This document shows, piece after piece, positions 59,832-64,000 of a stretch of 64,000 bases of DNA. The notes beneath the pieces were generated by a model. That model had not been told where the DNA came from, searched no databases, and saw only the letters and a program-made list of their open reading frames with translations. Numbering within the stretch: position 1 is the stretch's first letter; every line of letters starts with the position of its first letter. Both the position numbers and the translations under genes were made by a program. The DNA comes from an uncultured Corynebacterium sp. (GTDB taxonomy: Bacteria > Actinomycetota > Actinomycetes > Mycobacteriales > Mycobacteriaceae), in NCBI GenBank assembly GCA_943913645.1, contig CALTYZ010000009.1, positions 1-64,000 on the forward strand. The letters are read 5' to 3'.

Positions 59832-61715
59832 ATGAGTTTTACCACGCCGAGTTACTCACTGATTGACCTTTTTGCCCGGGCAGAGCGCGGGGAACTTCAG
59901 CTACCAGACTTTCAGCGCGAGTACATTTGGGATGTCGATCGAATCCGCACGTTGATCACATCAGTGCTGCGCGGCTATCCCATCGGCTCGTTTTTAGCTT
60001 TAGACACCCGGAGCACGCCCGCGCGTTTCAAACCGCGCCCCCTGTCAGGCCTGAGCAGTCGCGGTGTCGAGCCCGGACTGCTGCTTCTTGACGGCCAGCA
60101 GCGGCTCACGTCGCTGTATCACGCATTTAAAGACGACGGGGCAGTCGCCACCGTTGATTACCTCGGCGAGCCGATTCAACGCCGCTTCTTTGTTGATGTC
60201 CGCGCCGCAGTGGCGGCTGAGCCGATGCCGGTTGAAGCCGTCTTTGCCGTTGACCTTGACGGCCAAGTCCGATCGCACTTCGGCCCGGAAATACCCGGCG
60301 GCATCACCTCGCGCGACGATATGATCCGCCACGGTGTCCTCCCAGTTTCATTGCTGCTGTGGAAGGAAGGAAACGATCTGCTCATCGACATGGCTGCCAC
60401 GACTGAAAGCGCAGCTGTTCTTGATGCGGTCAAACAGTTTCAAAACGTGGTTCTTCGCTGGCTACCAGCCTATGACGTGCCCGTGATTCGGGTTGATCGC
60501 GATACATCCCTCGTTGGCATTGGGCAGATCTTTGCACATGCGAACTCGGCAGGCGTGCAGATGGACGTCTTCGAACTGCTCACCGCCACGTTTGCATCCC
60601 AAGACCCTGACTTCGTGCTTGCAGACCACTGGGCGGGCGTCGAGAAGCAATTGCGGGCGTACCCCGCACTCGACAGGATCGGGCGAATCGAGTTTTTGCG
60701 TGCGCTCGCGATGCTGATCTCGAGCCGCAAAGGCCAGGTTGCTGGCCATCGGGGCGATATTCTCGCGATCTCGCTCGCTGAGTACCAGACACACGCGCAG
60801 GAGCTCACCGAAGCATTCATTCATGCTGCTGAGTATCTCGCGCAGCGATGCATCTTGAGTGTTGATCAGGTTCCGTACTCGGCTCAGATCGTGCCGTTAG
60901 CGACGATTCTTGCGCGGCTGGCTGAACATCCCGGGGCGTTGGACAATTCGCAAGCCCAAGACCGCTTGCATCAATGGTTTTGGTCAGGCGTATTCGGTGA
61001 ACTGTACGGTGCCCACGCGCCAACAATTCGTGCCGGCCTCGATGTTGCTGAGGTTACTCCGTGGGTGCTCGGGCAAACCGATGAAGTACCACGCACCGTT
61101 GCCGACGCAACATTCACGGAGTCCCGCCTACTCAGCGCAACTGCAGACAGCGGTGTGTATCGCGGACTGTTTGCGCTGCTGATGGCGCGCGGGGCGCGGG
61201 ACTGGCGAACGGGCAAGCAGTTCACCCCGGAAACCTACAAAGAGCTGCAGCCCGGTTTCTCGCCCGTTTTCCCGCCGGAATTCTGTGCGGCCATTGGGGT
61301 AGACCCGGTGCTAGCCCAAAGCGTGTTGAACCGCACACCAATGGGTATCCGCACCCAGGCGGTGATAGAGTCCAATGAGCCGAAGCGCTACCTGCCTCGG
61401 TTGCAATCAAAATCGCTGTTTGATGACGCCGAGTTCGACGCCGTCATTGAAGCTCATGAGATCAATCCTGCGCACCTGTTGACTTCAAACTGGAATGCGT
61501 TCTTAGAAGATCGGAAGCACCGATTCCTTGGCATCATCGAATACTCGATGGACAAGCCGGCACTGCGAGACGCGTCGGCAGATCACCTACCCCTCGCCGA
61601 AGCAGACGAGGAGCAGGCACCGATGGCGGGGAAGCCAGACGAGGGTGCAGGCGATGCCGATAACACAGATGACACAGATACCGATTCAGGGCTGGAAAAC
61701 AACTCGTCGGAGTGA
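59832..61715 (+). CDS. Stand-alone DUF262 (GmrSD N-terminal-type) protein
   Basis: 627 residues. The N-terminal DUF262 domain shows LPDFQREYIWD (P25-R29) and LLLDGQQRLTSLYHAF (D87-T93), the ParB/Srx-like nucleotide-handling motifs of GmrSD and related defence proteins. The remainder is helical (VLNRTPMGIRTQAVIESN, INPAHLLTSNWNAF, GIIEYSMDKPALRD) without a clear DUF1524/HNH nuclease motif. Such proteins act in type IV restriction and related phage defence, but solitary forms are uncharacterised. TACAGT ends 7 nt before the ATG. The C-terminal tail is acidic and disordered. Confidence 0.85.
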   Translation: MSFTTPSYSLIDLFARAERGELQLPDFQREYIWDVDRIRTLITSVLRGYPIGSFLALDTRSTPARFKPRPLSGLSSRGVEPGLLLLDGQQRLTSLYHAFKDDGAVATVDYLGEPIQRRFFVDVRAAVAAEPMPVEAVFAVDLDGQVRSHFGPEIPGGITSRDDMIRHGVLPVSLLLWKEGNDLLIDMAATTESAAVLDAVKQFQNVVLRWLPAYDVPVIRVDRDTSLVGIGQIFAHANSAGVQMDVFELLTATFASQDPDFVLADHWAGVEKQLRAYPALDRIGRIEFLRALAMLISSRKGQVAGHRGDILAISLAEYQTHAQELTEAFIHAAEYLAQRCILSVDQVPYSAQIVPLATILARLAEHPGALDNSQAQDRLHQWFWSGVFGELYGAHAPTIRAGLDVAEVTPWVLGQTDEVPRTVADATFTESRLLSATADSGVYRGLFALLMARGARDWRTGKQFTPETYKELQPGFSPVFPPEFCAAIGVDPVLAQSVLNRTPMGIRTQAVIESNEPKRYLPRLQSKSLFDDAEFDAVIEAHEINPAHLLTSNWNAFLEDRKHRFLGIIEYSMDKPALRDASADHLPLAEADEEQAPMAGKPDEGAGDADNTDDTDTDSGLENNSSE

Positions 61716-62610
61716 CTCGTGGCGGGGGAGCGCACGAGTTACTGCGGCCGTCGCAGTGCTGTGTGCCGTTGTGCTCTCCGGGTGTAGCAGCCCTGAGAAT
61801 CGCGATCCGCTCGATGCGGCCATCGCGCGCAATGATTCGCGCCACGTGGACACCCGATTTGAGGAGCACCCTGTTGTGCTCGATGACACCGACGGTGTCG
61901 GCAGCCTGCAGCATTTTTTCTCCGCGTCTGAGACGCTGATCGTGGCTGAGGCAACGCCTGAAGCCCAGCTGCGCGCTGCTTCAATCGCAGTGGTTGCCCA
62001 CGCGCCGATGATTGTGTACGACCCGGCTCAGCACCAGAAGGTCTCGCGAGAAATCGACCGGTTAAATACCCATACCGTGCTCACCGTGGGTGATGTCGCA
62101 CTGGCACAAACCACCGGTCAGGTTCGGGTGCATCGCGATCCGGGTGGTCTCGATGCCCTGGGTGAGATGATGTCGCTCAGGTTCTATGAGCAAGAGGTGT
62201 CTCACCCCCACGATGCGGCTGCCGCAGTAGCACATCTTGATCCGAAGCGGCCAACATTTCTGCGTGCGACATGGGCAACACCGACGGTCATGCCTGGTGC
62301 AGAGGTGCGCCCTTTTCCTATCATGTCGCGCCGTGACGCTGATATGGCCCCTACAGTGGTTGCCACCGCGGAGAGTTCCATCGCATCCGTTGCCAACGCT
62401 CGTAGCTTTGGGGCTGCTGTGACCATGATCGATAATCCTGATCCGCGCGTGTCAACAGAGGCGCTCTTTGCGATGGCTGGTCTTGCCGAAGCGCCCCTGA
62501 TCGCGCTTGGCTCTCAGTTCGGCGCACCGGAGCAGCTCGCACAGCGTATTATGCAGGCGGAAGAATATTATTTGTTAGGTGAATTCACCGCACTGTCGTC
62601 AGCACATTAA
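61669..62610 (+). CDS. Lipoprotein, cell-wall-binding-repeat-like
   Basis: About 313 residues. The N-terminus has a basic stretch (TTRRSDSWRGSAR), a hydrophobic core and the lipobox VLSGC, so it should be lipid-anchored outside the membrane. The body (SASETLIVAEATPEAQLRAAS, VVAHAPMIVYDP, TVLTVGDVALAQ, VTMIDNPD) has the alternating pattern of cell-wall-binding repeat 2 proteins; this is a weak match. Start is ATG 61669 (or 61654), overlapping the end of the DUF262 gene by about 50 bp, so the two may be coupled. Confidence 0.7.
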   Translation: MTQIPIQGWKTTRRSDSWRGSARVTAAVAVLCAVVLSGCSSPENRDPLDAAIARNDSRHVDTRFEEHPVVLDDTDGVGSLQHFFSASETLIVAEATPEAQLRAASIAVVAHAPMIVYDPAQHQKVSREIDRLNTHTVLTVGDVALAQTTGQVRVHRDPGGLDALGEMMSLRFYEQEVSHPHDAAAAVAHLDPKRPTFLRATWATPTVMPGAEVRPFPIMSRRDADMAPTVVATAESSIASVANARSFGAAVTMIDNPDPRVSTEALFAMAGLAEAPLIALGSQFGAPEQLAQRIMQAEEYYLLGEFTALSSAH

Positions 62611-62672
62611 ACTAGATGCCGCTGCACCTGATATGACCATGCATTTTGATCCCTCCAGGAGAATGAAACCCC

Positions 62673-64000
62673 GTGGCTAAGCCAGTTGTACTCATCGCTG
62701 ACAAACTCGCCCAATCCACAGTCGACGCCCTCGGAGAGGCGGTGGAGGTGCGCTGGGTCGACGGCCCGAATCGCGACGCCCTCCTCGCCGCCGTCGGCGA
62801 TGCTGATGCGCTCCTCATTCGCTCGGCTACCACCGTTGACCGTGAGGTCATTGAGGCGGCACCCAAACTGAAAATTATCGGCCGTGCCGGTGTGGGCTTG
62901 GATAACGTTGACATCCCGGCGGCCACCGAGCGCGGCATCATGGTGGCCAACGCGCCGACATCGAACATTCACTCGGCATGTGAACACGCAATCGCACTGC
63001 TACTTTCCACCGCCCGCCAGATACCAGCGGCGGACGCGTCGCTGCGCGGCGGGGAGTGGAAGCGTTCAGCATTTAGTGGGGTTGAAATCTACGGCAAAAC
63101 AGTCGGCATTGTCGGCTTTGGCCACATCGGGCAGCTGTTTGCCCAGCGACTGAGCGCATTCGACACCACCATCATCGCCTACGACCCGTATGCGAACCCA
63201 GCTCGCGCTGCGCAGCTTGGGGTGGGTTTGGTAGAACTTGAAGAGCTTATGGCCCGCGCCGATTTTGTCACCATCCACTTACCGAAGACAAAAGAAACAG
63301 CCGGCATGTTTGATGCTGAGCTTTTAGCAAAGGCAAAAGAAGGCCAGATCATCATCAACGCTGCACGCGGCGGATTAGTTGACGAGCAAGCACTGGCGGA
63401 TGCAATCGCCTCCGGCCGTATTCGCGGAGCCGGATTTGACGTTTACGCGTCAGAGCCTTGCACCGACTCTCCTCTGTTTAGTCTTGAGCAAGTTGTCGCT
63501 ACCCCCCACCTTGGCGCCTCAACGGTAGAGGCCCAGGATCGTGCTGGTACTGACGTGGCGGATTCCGTGCTGAAAGCACTTGCGGGTGAATTTGTCGCCG
63601 ACGCGGTAAATGTCACCGGGGGCAAAGTCGGGGAGGAGGTGTCACGTTGGCTCGACCTCGCACGCAAGCTTGGTTTGCTCGCGGGCAGTCTGCTTGAAGA
63701 TGCACCGGTTGCGCTCAAGGTCACCGCCCGCGGTGAATTGTCCACCGAAGATGTTGAGGCGCTCAGTCTTTCCGCTGTGCGTGGCCTCTTCTCCGGGATT
63801 GTGTCTGACCCGGTGACGTTCGTGAACGCCCCCTCGATTGCGCAGTCACGGGGTCTGAACTATTCAGTAGCCACCGAGACGGAAGCACGCGGCCACCGTA
63901 GCGCGCTTGAGGTTCAGGTCGTAGCTGCAAACGGCACGACCTCGACCGTGGAGGGTGCGCTGACTGGGCTCGATGGAGTGCAAAAGATTATCCGCATCGA
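62673..64000 (+). CDS. serA: D-3-phosphoglycerate dehydrogenase (3' partial)
   Basis: First enzyme of serine synthesis, NAD-dependent. The visible 442 codons include the substrate-domain start KPVVLIADKLAQS, RAGVGLDNVD, the Rossmann motif VGIVGFGHIGQLFAQ, the active-site Arg region INAARGGLVDE, and the His region ATPHLGAST; the frame then enters the long intervening domain typical of the actinobacterial (type 1) enzyme and runs off the window before the ACT domain. GTG start with AGGAGA 12 nt upstream; an ATG at 62663 is out of frame and stops at once. Confidence 0.96.
   Translation, partial: MAKPVVLIADKLAQSTVDALGEAVEVRWVDGPNRDALLAAVGDADALLIRSATTVDREVIEAAPKLKIIGRAGVGLDNVDIPAATERGIMVANAPTSNIHSACEHAIALLLSTARQIPAADASLRGGEWKRSAFSGVEIYGKTVGIVGFGHIGQLFAQRLSAFDTTIIAYDPYANPARAAQLGVGLVELEELMARADFVTIHLPKTKETAGMFDAELLAKAKEGQIIINAARGGLVDEQALADAIASGRIRGAGFDVYASEPCTDSPLFSLEQVVATPHLGASTVEAQDRAGTDVADSVLKALAGEFVADAVNVTGGKVGEEVSRWLDLARKLGLLAGSLLEDAPVALKVTARGELSTEDVEALSLSAVRGLFSGIVSDPVTFVNAPSIAQSRGLNYSVATETEARGHRSALEVQVVAANGTTSTVEGALTGLDGVQKIIRI

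Overview
The window reads as a chromosome segment of a Corynebacterium or a close relative. Three things point there: the gene order (atp operon - DUF2550 - nucS; glgB/glgE; mnmA - ligA - gatCAB - pfkA; ilvD - PH protein - mscCG - ilvBNC - CDF transporter - serA), a MscCG-type channel with a C-terminal tail beside ilvB, and an ilvB leader peptide of the C. glutamicum type. The species is not identifiable from sequence alone. No rRNA, tRNA or CRISPR array was seen.

Layout. 1-4444: 3' half of the F1Fo ATP synthase operon (atpA partial, atpG, atpD, atpC), closed by a hairpin with a perfect 20-bp stem. 4735-7515: DUF2550 membrane protein, nucS mismatch endonuclease, a small Cys/His protein, a thiamine-binding-type protein and a cysteine-free thioredoxin/TPR protein. 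7526-11803 (minus strand): glgB and glgE. 11987-16144: ABC ATPase, NUDIX hydrolase, methyltransferase, cysteine desulfurase. 16218-21768: an envelope cluster (secreted GH25 lysozyme, membrane alpha/beta hydrolase, MprF-like aminoacyl-lipid synthase, spermidine-synthase-like protein). 21795-36198: mnmA, MetE-like protein, exonuclease, ligA, ACT protein, gatC, gatA, MFS pump, pfkA, Mug-type glycosylase, GNAT, gatB, GNAT, DoxX protein. 36228-44022: branched-chain amino acid block with an attenuator in front of ilvB. 58056-64000: membrane protein, CDF exporter, DUF262 protein, lipoprotein and serA (cut by the window end).

The outstanding feature is 43982-57890: two directly repeated copies of a 6947-bp integrative element, placed head to tail inside the last codons of ilvC. 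All predicted proteins are identical between copies. A 15-bp sequence occurs at the left end, between the copies and at the right end, as expected for attL, the internal junction and attR. Each unit has a tyrosine integrase and repressor (minus strand), a divergent Cro-like protein, an excisionase-like protein, a replication-initiation-like protein, a DNA-binding-like protein, then an amidase endolysin, a holin, a small Pro/Ala-rich ORF and a GH16-like protein. It has no terminase, portal, capsid or tail gene. It looks like a compact phage satellite, or a prophage that lost its structural block, and it rebuilds the IlvC C-terminus from its own DNA.

Regulation: many genes here carry a TANNNT hexamer 7-8 nt before the start codon, consistent with leaderless transcripts. 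Both divergent promoters of the element follow the same pattern, with a 23-bp palindromic operator between the -35 and -10 of the rightward one.
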